In this document: in pieces, positions 23,000-33,358 of the stretch
Layout of the letters: each line of letters begins with the position of its first letter
How positions within the stretch are numbered: position 1 is the stretch's first letter
Origin: Isoetes taiwanensis
Lineage: Eukaryota > Streptophyta > Lycopodiopsida > Isoetales > Isoetaceae
NCBI GenBank assembly: GCA_021234155.1
Contig: JAJEKV010000048.1
Coordinates: 2,011,873-2,075,872, forward strand
Length of the DNA: 64,000 nucleotides
Reading direction: 5' to 3'
Notes under the pieces: model-generated
Told to the model about the DNA's origin: nothing
What the model saw: the letters and a program-made list of their open reading frames with translations, nothing else
The model's database searches: none
Translations under genes and position numbers: made by a program

Positions 23000-23880
23000 A
23001 ATTTCATCTTAAAATCGGGTTGCAAGAACTTGCTGTTTTCTCCTCTCAGATCTTAAGCAAATATGTGCAAACCATATGTCTTTAGAATCATCATAGAACA
23101 AGCATTCCAAAGATATGCATTGCTCCCAAAACAGAGCTACAGATCAATAGATATGAAGAAAAGTATATAGCGCTGGAAAATGGAACAATGGAAACACTAA
23201 AACCAGCACTGAAAATCTGTTGTTTTTGCTTTGAAGTCATGTTCAAACATCAGCAACATAAAATATCTTTGAAATAACTCTGAGCGAGCTTTCCAATGAT
23301 ATAAATTTCGTGAGAAACCGAGTCACAGAGAAATAAATATGAACAAAAATGTAATATGAACTACAAAGTGGTGGTGCAGGCTGTAAATCTATGTTTTTAC
23401 TATGGAAACACTATTCAAACACATGCAAATCACATACCTTTAGAAAGATCTCGGAGGGAGCTTTCCAGCGCGATAAATTTCAGCTGAAATGGATTTTTAA
23501 ATTCGCCAAATACAATAAAAAATATGTGGATAATACCACGAGCATTTCAGGGTTTTTGTGCCCAATAGGAAGAACTCTAAGATGACTTTCCAACGCAATA
23601 AAATTCTGCTGAAACGAAGTTCTTGATCTCCAGATATGATCAAAAGTGTTTGGGCAGCACCACGAGTACTTCAGGGTTTTTTGGGGCCCCCAATTTGCAG
23701 CCCGAAAATCTGTGTTTCTGATGTAAAACAATATAGGCAAATCACATATCAACATAAAAAACTCTAAGATGGCTTTCCAACGCAACAAGTTTTGGCTGAA
23801 ACGAACTTCCAGATCTCCAGTTATGATTGAAAACGTGTGATCGGCTTTCAGAAGGAGATAATGAATTATATTGCAACCAT
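23000..23880. repeat. Diverged internal repeats, 110-190 bp
   Basis: Phrases of the type 'aaatctgtgttt...atggaaaca/acaatat...gcaaatcacatac...agctttccaacgcgataaa...gctgaaacga' recur at least four times with variable spacing. No protein is encoded. Such arrays are common in long LTRs of plant gypsy elements, but I cannot find terminal TG...CA ends here. Confidence 0.55.
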
Positions 23881-24003
23881 TTAAGGACATTCTAATTACA
23901 TTAAGAACATTCTAATTACATTAAGAAAGGTTTTTCACCAATTTGATTTATACAAAAAGTACTTTTATATATATAATATAACTAAGTACAAAATTAGAAG
24001 CTT

Positions 24004-24411
24004 CTAAGGCTTCTCCTTACGGATCCTTCTAGCTAAATGAAAATCCTTGGACATCATTGTCACCCTCTTCGCATGAATGGCACACAAGTTGCCTTCTTCG
24101 AAGAGTTGTACCAGTTCTGCCTATGCTGCTTCTTGCAAGGATCGGACCGTTAGGGGTGTGACCCTATAGTCGGTCCGGAAGTCCTGCATAATCTCCCGGA
24201 GGAGCCGTTCGAATGGCGCCTTCCGGATCAGGAGATTAGTACACTGCTGAAAGTGCCTAATCTCCCAAAATACCCGGGCGTGCTTTGAGTTAGATCCATG
24301 GTGGACCTTCTTTGGCAGCTCGGGCCTGGGTGGTGGCAGCTTCGATTGATTCTTCGGCTTGCCGCCCTTAATGTACTTCTGTACATTCTGCTTGCATGCT
24401 CCTTTGTTCAA
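24004..24411 (-). pseudogene. Histone H3-like (CENH3-like) intronless pseudogene
   Basis: The reverse-strand frame carries the H3 fold in order: alphaN ([20 protein letters not shown]), alpha1 with [12 protein letters not shown], alpha2 (VRSLQEAA, then [20 protein letters not shown]), and alpha3 ([14 protein letters not shown]). A TAG at 24121-24123 replaces the conserved Glu in LQEAA-E-A, truncating the fold. The N-tail is not canonical: no ARTKQTARKS, but a Lys/Pro-rich tail. IRHFQ-x-x-TNLLI is closer to centromeric H3 than to canonical H3, but loop 1 has the canonical length. No in-frame ATG is seen, and there are no introns, so a retrocopy is likely. Confidence 0.75.
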
Positions 24412-25023
24412 TAGGAAGGAGCATGAAATTATGCAGAAGGAAAAGAGAATTTGAATTTAGGGTTAACAAGTCTTGTAAAAGTTTCGCCATAAATGCAAAG
24501 GGAAAGAAGAAAAGGCCGACAAAATAGAGAAAGCCTGGAGAGATAATTTGAATATTTTAGGATGAATTTGCAAGGGGAAAAAGGAAGGAAAGGTCTATCT
24601 TTGATCTAAGACGGATTAGAATACCATAGAAGTGCCAAAATTTATTGAGAGCACGCACAAGCCGGAATCATTCTGAGTAAATCTTTATTGAAATCTTTTT
24701 GTCTGACCATTCACAATGTACCTGGAAAAATGCAGTAGGTGCTTTAACAACAAGTTTTTTAGCTTTGAGACCGGGTAATGAATTGTATAATCGATAAGAA
24801 CCGTTTGCCTTTACGATAGCCTGGCCAGTTTTTGGCCAGGCCGATGGAATAATATATAGACTAATTTTGATGAAATGAATAATGCAAGTGTTTTTTGTCG
24901 AGAATGCCCATACTCATTCCTGTAACCATTATATTATAATAGCTATATATCCGGTAGAATATATTTTGGAGAATATAGACTTTGGCTCTAGCATCATGTT
25001 AAAGTAAGAATACTTCCCTGCTC
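24412..25023. other. Unassigned sequence left of the tRNA, with one strong hairpin
   Basis: At about 24819-24841 a 9-bp stem (GCCTGGCCA, loop GTTTT, TGGCCAGGC) stands in AT-rich DNA. Hairpins like this follow plastid genes, so part of this stretch may be plastid-derived with the tRNA, but I could not identify a plastid gene. Confidence 0.35.
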
Positions 25024-25110
25024 GGGGAGATGGCCGAGTGGACTAAAGCGGCGGATTGCTAATCCGTTGTACGATCATTCGTACCGAGGGTTCGAATCCC
25101 TCCCTCCCCG
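25024..25110 (+). tRNA. trnS-GCU: tRNA-Ser(GCU), plastid type
   Basis: The 87-nt sequence folds as a class II tRNA: acceptor GGGGAGA/CCTCCCC plus discriminator G, D-arm GGCCGAGTGG, anticodon stem CGGAT/ATCCG with GCT at 25058-25060, a long variable arm (TGTACGA/TCGTACC), and T-arm GAGGGTTCGAATCCCTC. It matches the well-known plastid trnS-GCU far better than nuclear or mitochondrial tRNA-Ser(GCU). The last acceptor pair (A7 with C66) is a mismatch. In nuclear DNA it is most simply a plastid-derived insertion; whether it is transcribed is unknown. Confidence 0.9.
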
Positions 25111-25139
25111 TTTACTAACTAAATATTTATCTTATGAAT

Positions 25140-25610
25140 CCTCTGGAGTGGTAGCTGTGCATCCTAACCGAAAAGGCCACGATGATTTGGATGAAACCAC
25201 ATCAGACGCTCCAGACCTGATAATTAATCGTCACATTATCCTCCCCTCAAGGCCCCCCTCCTTGAAGGCTTGCAACCGGGGGAATTGGGGGCGGACCGAA
25301 CTCGATCTGCAAGGGACTGAAACCGAGGAGTGTGACGGCAACCATCTGGACCCCCAACCCTATTACGAGTTGCCCACACCACTAGGGCATGAGTTATCCA
25401 AATCATACTGTCACATTTAAGGGTCTGAACGGGACTTGAACCCACTAGCTCTGGAGTGGTAGCTGTGCATCCTAACCAAAAAGGCCATGATGATTTGGAT
25501 GAAACCGAATCACACGGTTCAGACCTGATGATTAATCGTCACACTATCCTCCCCTCAAGGGCCCCCTCCTTGAAGGCTTGCAACCGGGGAATCGAGATGT
25601 TTGTTTTTCC
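25140..25610. repeat. Direct repeat pair, about 145 bp, spaced 305 bp
   Basis: The sequence from TCTGGAGTGGTAGCTGTGCA to GGCTTGCAACCGGGG at about 25140-25280 is repeated at 25446-25590 with few changes. Between them, on the reverse strand, GTGGGTTCAAGTCCCGTT resembles a tRNA T-arm/B box. The pair may be ends of a small element or a SINE-like sequence. Its left copy abuts the tRNA flank. Confidence 0.6.
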
Positions 25611-26415
25611 TGTAAATTCAAACACCCAAGGTTCGATGATTTCACTTTCAAATTCTTCTGAGCCAGGCACAAATGAGTATTCAGGGACAAATAGAGAGCC
25701 TGGGAAGAATTGACTGTATACAAGACGATCCTAGAGCTCGAAAAATGATCCTGTAAGAAAACCACAAGTTATTCTTCTATCCTGTTTTCAAAATAGTGAA
25801 GAATTTGATATCCATATGAAGATATTAGAGAGAGGAGTACGATTTTCACTGGGCCTTCACTAGGCCAGCAAGGATTTTTAAGCAATCACAGATCAAATGG
25901 AGAAACCGTGGCTGAATTTGATCAAGAAAAAGTTTGAATCAGAAAAGACAAAGAATTCAAGAAAAAAGGCGCTCATAATGACGAGCAAGACGCTATGCAA
26001 GCTACTTCGTTATCTCCAACTTTCAAAAGTTTCATTGTAACAAACTTACTCAAGAATACTACATGTCAATATGTTGCACATCGACCCAATTGGCATTAAG
26101 AACATGATATAGTATGCTATTACCATCACCATATATGTCGGTAGAAATACGTGCCATTATTGGTTAGATGTAAATAAACTAGTATACTTTGCTCTCATAG
26201 TTATAATTATTAGACCAATTTTACGAATATAGTGTTCATCTTCATTTGACAACATGCACTTATTGTTTTCACATGGTCCATTAGCCCATCGATCTATTTC
26301 CATTTCAATTCTAAGTTGGTGCCCACATACAATGCAGGATTAGTCTTCTCTTTGTATTGTTCCATCTTAACCATTTCTATGGCATTGGCATCCAAAGACT
26401 TACCTAAAAAGCAAA
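25611..26415. other. Unassigned AT-rich sequence
   Basis: No gene, RNA or repeat structure recognised. Confidence 0.5.
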
Positions 26416-26748
26416 TGTTAACCACCTAGTGGTTAACATTGTGCACATGCTAGGTGTCAGTGGTGGCAGACTAACATTATGTTTAGGTTAACATAAGTGT
26501 AGAGCTTAGATTTAGCTAGATGTAGGGGTCAGATTTGCAGTCTACACTATATTAGACCAGAGCCTCTTCAGATGTATTCAGATTTTATCTCAAGTTTGTA
26601 AAGCCTCATTTGGCGCACGTTTCCTTCACTCTTTGTACATATTTGTTTCCTTTCTTCTTATTTTGTGGTCATGAGTATGGCAGCTTTGTAGCATCTGGCA
26701 GTCATAGACTGCTGCTGCATGGTGTATGCCAAGAACTCATAATTAACA
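26416..26748 (+). repeat. 5' LTR of LARD-like element
   Basis: Starts TGTTAACC and ends TTAACA, giving inverted 6-bp termini with TG...CA. The first 23 bp are a palindrome (TGTTAACCAC, CTA, GTGGTTAACA). The first 98 bp reappear at 28569. Confidence 0.65.
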
Positions 26749-26749
26749 G

Positions 26750-26768
26750 TGGCGCCGTTATGCCAGGG
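26750..26768 (+). other. Primer-binding site, tRNA-Asp type
   Basis: TGGCGCCGTTATGCCAGGG lies 1 bp after the LTR end. TGGCGCCGTT is complementary to the 3' end of plant tRNA-Asp; a 2-bp insertion interrupts the rest. Confidence 0.65.
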
Positions 26769-28556
26769 TCGCTCGTGATCACTTTCTTGAGCCTTGTTGT
26801 TTTGTTGTTGTCCTTGCTGCTCTTACCACCATCAGTTCTTGAATACTCCTTGTATATTACTCTCAATCCTTCAAACTCCCTTATTTGGCCCAACCAGCTG
26901 TTGAAATGGTCCGGCTGGAGGTGCCATTTGTCAATCAATTCGTCAAATCAAAAAAAGAAAAAGAAAAAATATTTTGTATCACATCACATGGAGTGTATTA
27001 CATCACATGGAGCATATCAGTATGGAGCATATTAGTTTGTATCTGCAAATCTTAAGCTTTCCAAGAAGATTTCTTTTTCAGATTATTTGGCTGAGGGCCA
27101 ACACTTTGGCTAGCCCCCAAAGCCTAGTAGCAGCATGATTACGCAACCCACCTTTGTATTTGCATCAAAGACTCAACAAAAGATTGTTAATCTTTCCAGC
27201 ATATCAGGCTCTATATCAAAGTTTTGTTTTTCAAGGAATCGGTCAGCAACCTGAGAGCTTATATGGCTACAGCCCATCAATTTTCTTCAAAAGCCTTGCC
27301 TGTATATAGTATGACTTGGTCTCTGCGGCTCCTGCAAATACCAGAGTTCAATGGTTTTTTCGGGCCCAAGGATCACCACAGATGACAGAGGAGTTGGGGC
27401 AAATTCAAGAACATCCTTCAGATTTTGCACTTCTAATCTGCATCAAGCACATCTTCGTTATTGCCAGCAATTCAAAAGAAGGAAACCTCTTACCATGTCC
27501 GGTCTTATTCATATGGGGATTTCAGTCGTCTAAAAACTAGCTCCTTCACCGGCAGATATTACGCTGCCTTATCTGTATACCCAGTGCCAGATATAGAAAG
27601 CTTCAAAGTTTGGCGACATCTGTCAAAGCTTCAAAATTCACTGCCTATCAGAATAACGGATATATGCCGCATCACCTATCAGCAATATAGAGAGCCAGGC
27701 TCAGATCACTGCCATGAACGGCTGCAGCAAAGCAATTATTTAGGGTTCATAACTAGCCATATTTGTGAAGGCTGATCACGGGTCACGCCGTGGCCCAAGT
27801 TTTGGTCATGTGCATGGGCCACGACCACAGGCCACGCTCACATCTGTTAAGCCCAAGCCCATGGGCTATGTGCCACACCCACGCCAATGTTTGCTAAAGT
27901 TCACGGCCCCGCCTATGCTCACGATCATGCCCACGGCTCAGGGTCCGCGCTGTGACAATACAGTCACGCTTCCGTTCACGCCCATGCCCATGCTCATGCC
28001 TTTTAAATCCAAGGGCCATGCCCACACCGTGACACTTATCTCACATTGCCTCTACTCATGGGTCCATGACCGCCACGCCTCACCATGTCTCTGGTTTCCC
28101 AACCTCAAGCAGTCTCCACGCTATGTCTTTTTGTCCATGCTTGGACTCATCCAATGTCATGCTCCCCCATGTGGCTTTTCCCGCTTGCTCATGGAATCCA
28201 CACACAACTCATGCTCTATATGGCTGATAACGGGGGAAGGTATTTTGATGTTTACATTTTGAAGACCCCCTGTAATTATTTTTCAGTGGAACTTTGGGCA
28301 AGCATGGAACTTTGACTTTCCCATGATATAAGGGGATGGTCTTTATGTTTTTTCTTGCCCTAGTTCCTATGATCCACGTTCTACATCGACATTCTTTCAG
28401 ATTTTATTCGTCATCAACACATTCAGGAAGATCTTTTCGGTGACAAAACCCACCCATTACCATTACCATCATCTCCGCCCCTATTTTTTTTTGGCATGTT
28501 GTAATTGTCGGACTTATCTTATAAAAGTCTGTAATGTTTTTGTGCTAAAAACTTTT

Positions 28557-28668
28557 AGGGGGAAGCAGTATTAACCACCTAGTGGCTAATAGGTGTCAGT
28601 GGTGGTAGACTGCATGTGGCATGTTTAGGTTAGCATAAGCGTAGGGCTTAGATTTAGCTAGATGTAGG
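28557..28668 (+). repeat. Polypurine tract and truncated 3' LTR
   Basis: AGGGGGAAGCAG at 28557-28568 directly precedes TATTAACCACCTAGTGGC, the start of the second LTR (TG mutated to TA). The match to the 5' LTR ends at 28668. Confidence 0.6.
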
Positions 28669-28815
28669 ACGGTATCGCCACCGATCGGTCGAAGATCAAG
28701 GCAATAAGTAGTTGGCCGGCACCAAAAAATATAACAGAAGTAAGAAGCTTCCTCAGCCTCGCAGGGTACTATAGGACGTTTGTGAAGGACTTCGCTAAGT
28801 GGGTACTCCCCTCAA
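28669..28815 (+). pseudogene. gypsy RT C-terminal fragment
   Basis: Reads [20 protein letters not shown] followed by [15 protein letters not shown], the characteristic connection between the Ty3/gypsy RT thumb and RNase H. The upstream palm with the catalytic Asp residues is absent. Confidence 0.85.
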
Positions 28816-28887
28816 GGATATCAGATGACAGCCATATTTCGCGCTATGGCAGGCAGTTGTTGTTGCTGGCTAGTATCTTTGACTTGG

Positions 28888-29615
28888 TTATTTGTAATGG
28901 GACAGTTTTGCAAAGAGAGAGCTGACCATAATAGTACGGTAGTTGGTCGGGCATTGAGGGTCCCCTGCTTTGTATATGGGCACTACTCTGCTAGTGGTCC
29001 ATTGCGTAGGGAAGCCCTCTCGCAATGCTTTATTGAACAATGCCGTGAGGACAGGCACTAGTGGAGGCCCAGCCCATTTCGTGGTTCTCACCGCGATGCC
29101 ATCTAAATGCCGCCTTCCCATTAGCTAGACGTCAGAGGGCCCATGATAACATCCCCTTCGCGGATAACCGTGAGCCATGCCTATCTCGTGGAGGGATCGG
29201 TGCCCGCCCCGAGCAGGTGTCGCATACCGCTGTAAAGTAATCGCACTCCATTGCTCCGAGGTGATGTTCCCCCGGGTCTGTGCTTTGCTCAAGACCCTTT
29301 CCGTATCGTCCTCGGGTGCCGGTCCAGAGACCAAACATCTCGCGTCGATGCTCGCGAGGTATCCGGCCTTCTTGTTCTTGAGAAAGGAGCGGGTATTGAC
29401 CGATGGCCCGTGGTATGAGATGGGATCGCTGACTTGCCTGAGTGTGCGCTTTGAGCTCCCGACACTCATCATCAAACCATTTGTTGCGGGAAAGGTGGTA
29501 GTGCTCGCGGGTTCGGCCGTGAGCCGCCTCTCCCAAAGCATCTTTCGCCAGCCGGCCAAGCTGTGTGAGTCACCGGCCAGATTGCTCTTGAAGTGTGGGG
29601 AGTTGCTTGATCCCC
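28888..29615 (-). pseudogene. LINE-D inverted segment: linker and RT N-terminus
   Basis: Reverse-strand frames (29132-29536, 28888-29121) carry NKWFDDECRELKAHTQ, then PLVPVLTALFNKALREGFP, SRVVPIYKAGDP and [13 protein letters not shown]. The piece between this and the forward-strand RT part, about 80-100 residues, is lost at the inversion joint. Confidence 0.75.
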
Positions 29616-29622
29616 GCCGATC

Positions 29623-30989
29623 ATGCTCAAGCTACCGGGCATAGGTCCCCGACGGTCAGAAGTCCAGCGCGGTGGGGCACCCCGGTGTGTTGAAGCAAAG
29701 AGGTGCACGGGAAGCCTCCCAATGGAGATGCATGAAAGGGGCCGGTGGTCCAAATCTACTTCCCTCCCCGAAAGTGTCCGTCTATCCCAAGAACTCATAT
29801 ATGCCGATGATGTCAACCTCATGGCCTATACTCCACCGGGACATGCAGTGTCACCGGATGCTCTTGATACTTTTGCCAATTCATCGGCATGCGAAGTTAA
29901 CTTGGCCAAAACTAGGGTGTCGCTAGTTGCATCGTCCCGTCGCCCAAGGCTTCCCACCTTCACTTACTAGGGGCAAGAGGTAGAGGTGGCTCCGACCTAC
30001 AAGTACTTGGGGATTGAGTTCTCAACTACCACCCATTGGGATGCGCGCTATCAAAGTTGGGGGTCATGGCGGGTTGGAAAGCACTATATGCCATGCGAGA
30101 ACAATAGCCACAAGGTAGAAGTTATACCTGGGGGCCACCAACCACATTTGTTTCGGGCCTTGGTTGAGCGGTCCTTTTGTATGGGGCGTGGTGTGGGGTC
30201 CGGTGATATCCCTCAACACTGAATGACCTCGAGCAGCGTAAGGCCTTCTTGGCACGGCCCAGGGGTGAAGTCCACGCCTGCATGCAGATCCTACTCTAGG
30301 AGACAAGGCTTTCTACCCTTCAACGTCCGCATTGGAACGCCATATCGTTTTACTTCCAAAGGTGGTCGCTATGGTCGATACACGCTTTGCCCCATCTTGC
30401 TTTTGGCCACAGCCGATGGGTCCCCAACGCTGAAATCCCGCTTTGGAAAGACAAGCAAGTTTCGGTGGTTTCTCACGCCGGGCGCAGTAAAAACAGATGC
30501 GCCCGTGTCGACAAAGAAAGATCGCGAGGCACTTAAACCGCACTGATGCTACTTTCCTTCGCAAGCTCGGGATGCGAGGCTCGACGCACGTTAAGCCGGG
30601 CACACTATCGCCAGAAGAAGTCAATCATAGGCTCACAAGAGGCCCACACCAAGATTTTGTACACCCAAATCGCCCATGAAGAAGCTGCCAGACTTATAGC
30701 TTCCATTCGCGACGGGTGCACATCGCCCGCATTGAAAAGGGGCGCTGGGCTCCTCGAAGCACGAGCAAAGGCTTTCACGTTGTTGCCACCTCGTATAGCG
30801 ATTGAGGATGAATGTCATACCCTCCGTGATCCGCCCCAAGATTTGCCCATATCCGAGAGGTATGTTCGACTACTAGTGCCGGCCACCGCATCGCTTATTG
30901 ACTACGCTGGGCCGCTGGATTTGTTGGGGTCATACCTCCAGGAGGTTATGGATGCACGGACTCGTTTGTGTCCTACGGGACGGTCTTGA
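29623..30989 (+). pseudogene. LINE-D RT core and C-terminal region
   Basis: Includes LIYADDVNLMAY (catalytic Asp pair intact), ACEVNLAKTRVSLV and APTYKYLGIEFSTTTHWDAR. Further frames to 30989 are Cys-poor and lack a recognisable zf-RVT. Frameshifts near 29690, 29970 and 30220 disrupt it. Motif style (VNLAKT, KYLGI) suggests an RTE- or Jockey-like rather than an L1 clade; this is inference. Confidence 0.7.
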
Positions 30990-31173
30990 ACTGTCCTATG
31001 CAATTGTACAGTCTGCTAGCATGCTTATTACTGCTAAGTTTTTTCCCTCGAAAACCCTTCGGGGCGGGGGTTTTTAATCTCGTCGACACGCTTGTCGCTC
31101 TTTTGTTTGGGTCCCATAGGCCAGTTGGTCTCCGTGGACGCTAAAAACCTATTCTATTCTATTCTATTCTCAA

Positions 31174-31577
31174 ATCTCACCAAGCACTTCAAAGTCAAAG
31201 ATTGGATGGATCATTGGATCAAGAACATTCAAGCTTCCTTTGACAAGCTTAAGGAAGCCTTGACGACGGGCCCGATATTAACATTGCCAGACCCAGATAA
31301 AGATAAACATAGGGCAACTGATGCAAGTAAGATAGCCACATGGGGAGTGCTTATGCAGGAGGGCAGAGTTGTGGCACACAACTCCAAAAAGATGAACGAC
31401 GTAGAGCAATGCTACCCGACTTATCATCAGGAGCTTCTAGCCATCGTCAGGGCCCTGCATATTTGGAGGCACTATTTGCTGGGAAGGAAATTTCAATTAG
31501 ATACTGACCACCAGAGCCTCCAGTATATCTTCACACAACAACTCCTCAACTTAAGACAAAGACATTGGATGGAGCAG
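31174..31577 (+). pseudogene. gypsy RNase H domain fragment
   Basis: Open for about 135 codons. It has SFDKLKEALTTGPILTLPDP, then TDASKIATWGVLMQ (the first catalytic Asp), SKKMNDVEQCYPTYHQELLA (with the catalytic Glu), and then DTDHQSLQYIF. RNase H degrades the RNA strand during reverse transcription. The block is unusually intact compared with the next one. Confidence 0.85.
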
Positions 31578-31994
31578 GTATAAATTAAGAACTTCTTAAT
31601 TTTAAAACATGAACTTGTTTTGGCTATAGTTGCATAGAACTCCTCTAATTTCTAACTATACTTTGGCTAAAGTTTCTAGAAAAATAAGCAAAACATTAGC
31701 CAAACATATTGCAAAATTTAAAACATTAGCCAAACATATTGCAAAATTTAAAACATTAGCCAAACATATTGCAAAATTTAAATTAAAACCAGTAAAATCT
31801 GGCTAAAGTAATAAAAATACTTAAAAAAATTGTGGATACTTTGGCAAATCCTTCAAAAACTTCGAAGAGTCTCATTTATGTTTGGCTAAATTTTTTTATT
31901 TTTTTGAGATTTTAAACCTATTAAAAATCGGCAAAACCCTAATGATCAAGCCCAAATTTTAGCCAAATGGCGAAGAATAGCCACTAATTTATAC
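31578..31994. mobile_element. MITE-like insert with 9-bp terminal inverted repeats
   Basis: GTATAAATT at 31578-31586 and AATTTATAC at 31986-31994 are perfect inverted ends of a 417-bp AT-rich, non-coding insert. The insert separates RNase H from the next gypsy block (YKPGKLNVVADVLSRLP). Inside, a 30-bp unit with CATTAGCCAAACATATTGCA is repeated about three times. No clear target duplication; a family cannot be named. Confidence 0.5.
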
Positions 31995-32825
31995 TATGGG
32001 ATGGAGTTCATACAAGCCAGGGAAGTTAAATGTGGTTGCTGATGTACTTTCTCGTCTGCCATTGGCGACTAGAGTGCATTGCAATGCCATCTCGGCCCTC
32101 TCCAGCGAGTTCGGCAAAAAGATTGAAGATGTTATCTCCTCTAGTAAAGAATTTTGAGAAATATAAGTTAGTCTTTGCAAATAAGCAAGGACAGAGAAAG
32201 AAAGGGAGGCATACAAGAAATTTAAAAAGGAAGGCAACCTTTTATACTATAAGGACAAGCTTTGTGTACCAAAAGTATCAGGAGTAAGGAAGTTGATTCT
32301 CCACGATACTCACAATAGCCCTATATCCGGCCACACAAGATTTATGAAGATATACATCAATATAAAAAGTAGCTATTTTTGGCCTGGCATAAAGAAAGAC
32401 ATCGCCAATTATATTCGGAAGTGTCAGTGATGCCAGCAGACGAAGGCTCTTGAACCATTGGTGGTGCCAGATGCCAAGTGGGAGATGGTGATTATAGATT
32501 TCATCACAGGGCTTCTCAGAACATCTAGGGGCCATGATGCCTTGATGGTGGTGGTTAACAAGTTGTCTAAGATGGCACATTTCTTGCCATGCAAGACCAC
32601 AGACACAGCCCTAGATACAACCTTGTTTTTTTTCAAAGAAATAACTAGAAGAATCATATCATATAGAGACCCAACGTTCATGTGCATTTTGGAGAGACTT
32701 CTTCAACATCATTAGGACGAAGCTTTGTATAAGTAGAGCATATCATCCCCAAATCGATGGTCAGATGAAAAGGACGAACAAGATCTTGGAAAATATTATG
32801 ACGTTCTCCACCAAATATACGACGC
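31995..32825 (+). pseudogene. gypsy integrase region (decayed)
   Basis: Begins with YKPGKLNVVADVLSRLP, the end of the RNase H module. After stops and frame changes it continues with integrase core sequence at about 32456-32700: WEMVIIDFITGLL (first catalytic Asp), HDALMVVVNKLSKMAHFLPC. It ends at about 32825. Integrase would insert the cDNA. The zinc-binding HHCC part between is only partly readable (32280-32440). Confidence 0.75.
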
Positions 32826-33358
32826 CCCGTCGTACATCTCGCGGGAAATTCCGCATCTAGCACACCTGCCACATAGGCCATCCATCTATCCCGCATCTGG
32901 GATGGTCATGGTGTGGAAAGGGGACACGAAGGTGTCTTGCGCGCCCTTCCCCTATAGGCTCGTATAACAACAGAAACATAAACATAAACATCAACACTAG
33001 CAATAACAATACAATCAGCTACCTCAAATGGTAGTACCATCTATCCATCTATTGATCCATCATAGATAACAATACATCATAAAGCATAATAGCTTCTATC
33101 TAGGCTCAGACTCATAGGGGAAGTAGATTAACGGCTGGGCCTCAAGATAGAGCAGACCAAGATATAACTATGGCGGGGCTGGTTATAGACAATGGCTAGG
33201 ATTGACCAGTTCACCCCCCTCCCCCCTCCTGTGCATACTTTGCAGATGGGTTAAATCAGGCTTTGGCGTGACTATAATCTGCCGGAGTGATGAGATAGGA
33301 AGGGTTGCATCTCCCCTTCCCAGAGAATAGTGGCTCCATGGGCGGTTAGAGGATCGTG
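32826..33358 (-). repeat. Diverged LTR-B fragment
   Basis: Resembles the LTRs at 34981 and 38619: ATACGAC with GCCCG, CACTAGCAATAACA, AGACAATGGCTAGG, CTTTGCAGATGGGTTAAATC and GATGAGATAGGAAGGGTTGC in the same order. It stops at GAGGATCGTGG, where LINE-B starts. Substantially diverged, hence an older or different subfamily copy. Confidence 0.65.

Larger units (their letters stand above)
26416..28668 (+). mobile_element. LTR retrotransposon without coding capacity (LARD-like)
   Basis: A 333-bp 5' LTR (26416-26748) is followed by a tRNA-Asp type primer site. An internal region of about 1.8 kb follows, then a purine tract and the first 100 bp of a second LTR. The second LTR breaks off at GATGTAGG, where gypsy RT sequence begins. 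The internal region has no gag or pol; its forward frame at 27765-28262 is only a Pro/His-rich product of repeated CCCACGCCCATG-type motifs. Such elements depend on enzymes from relatives. Confidence 0.6.
28816..31168 (+). mobile_element. LINE-D: 5'-inverted non-LTR element inserted in gypsy
   Basis: Flanked by CTCAA at 28811-28815 and 31169-31173. The right part (about 29620-31168) runs forward: a frameshifted G-V-KQ-G-CP box, the catalytic YADD at 29800-29811, YKYLGIEFS, a C-terminal region, and a 3' end with (TTCTA)n. The left part (28816 to about 29620) is inverted and carries the upstream section: linker with WFDDECRELK, then [11 protein letters not shown]. Inversion of only the 5' part with a joint inside RT is the signature of twin priming. 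Confidence 0.8.
28669..32825 (+). mobile_element. Ty3/gypsy polyprotein remnant, split by two insertions
   Basis: Three forward-strand blocks in the normal order RT, RNase H, integrase belong to one element: 28669-28815, 31174-31577 and 31995-32825. The first two join in frame when LINE-D and one copy of its 5-bp duplication are disregarded. The third follows after a 417-bp inverted-ended insert. Gag, protease and most of RT are missing to the left, and the integrase is cut off on the right by LTR sequence at 32826. Many stops occur in the third block, so it is inactive. Confidence 0.85.

Noticed and set aside
24700-24818. Plastid gene end before the hairpin at 24819
   Set aside because: A short frame ends near the hairpin, but I could not match it to any plastid protein.
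25395-25460. Second tRNA gene on the reverse strand
   Set aside because: A B-box-like GGTTCAAGTCC is present, but no acceptor stem, anticodon arm or A box can be folded.
27765-28262. 165-codon Pro/His-rich forward frame
   Set aside because: Produced by repeated CCCACGCCCATG-type sequence inside a non-coding LTR element; not a plausible protein.
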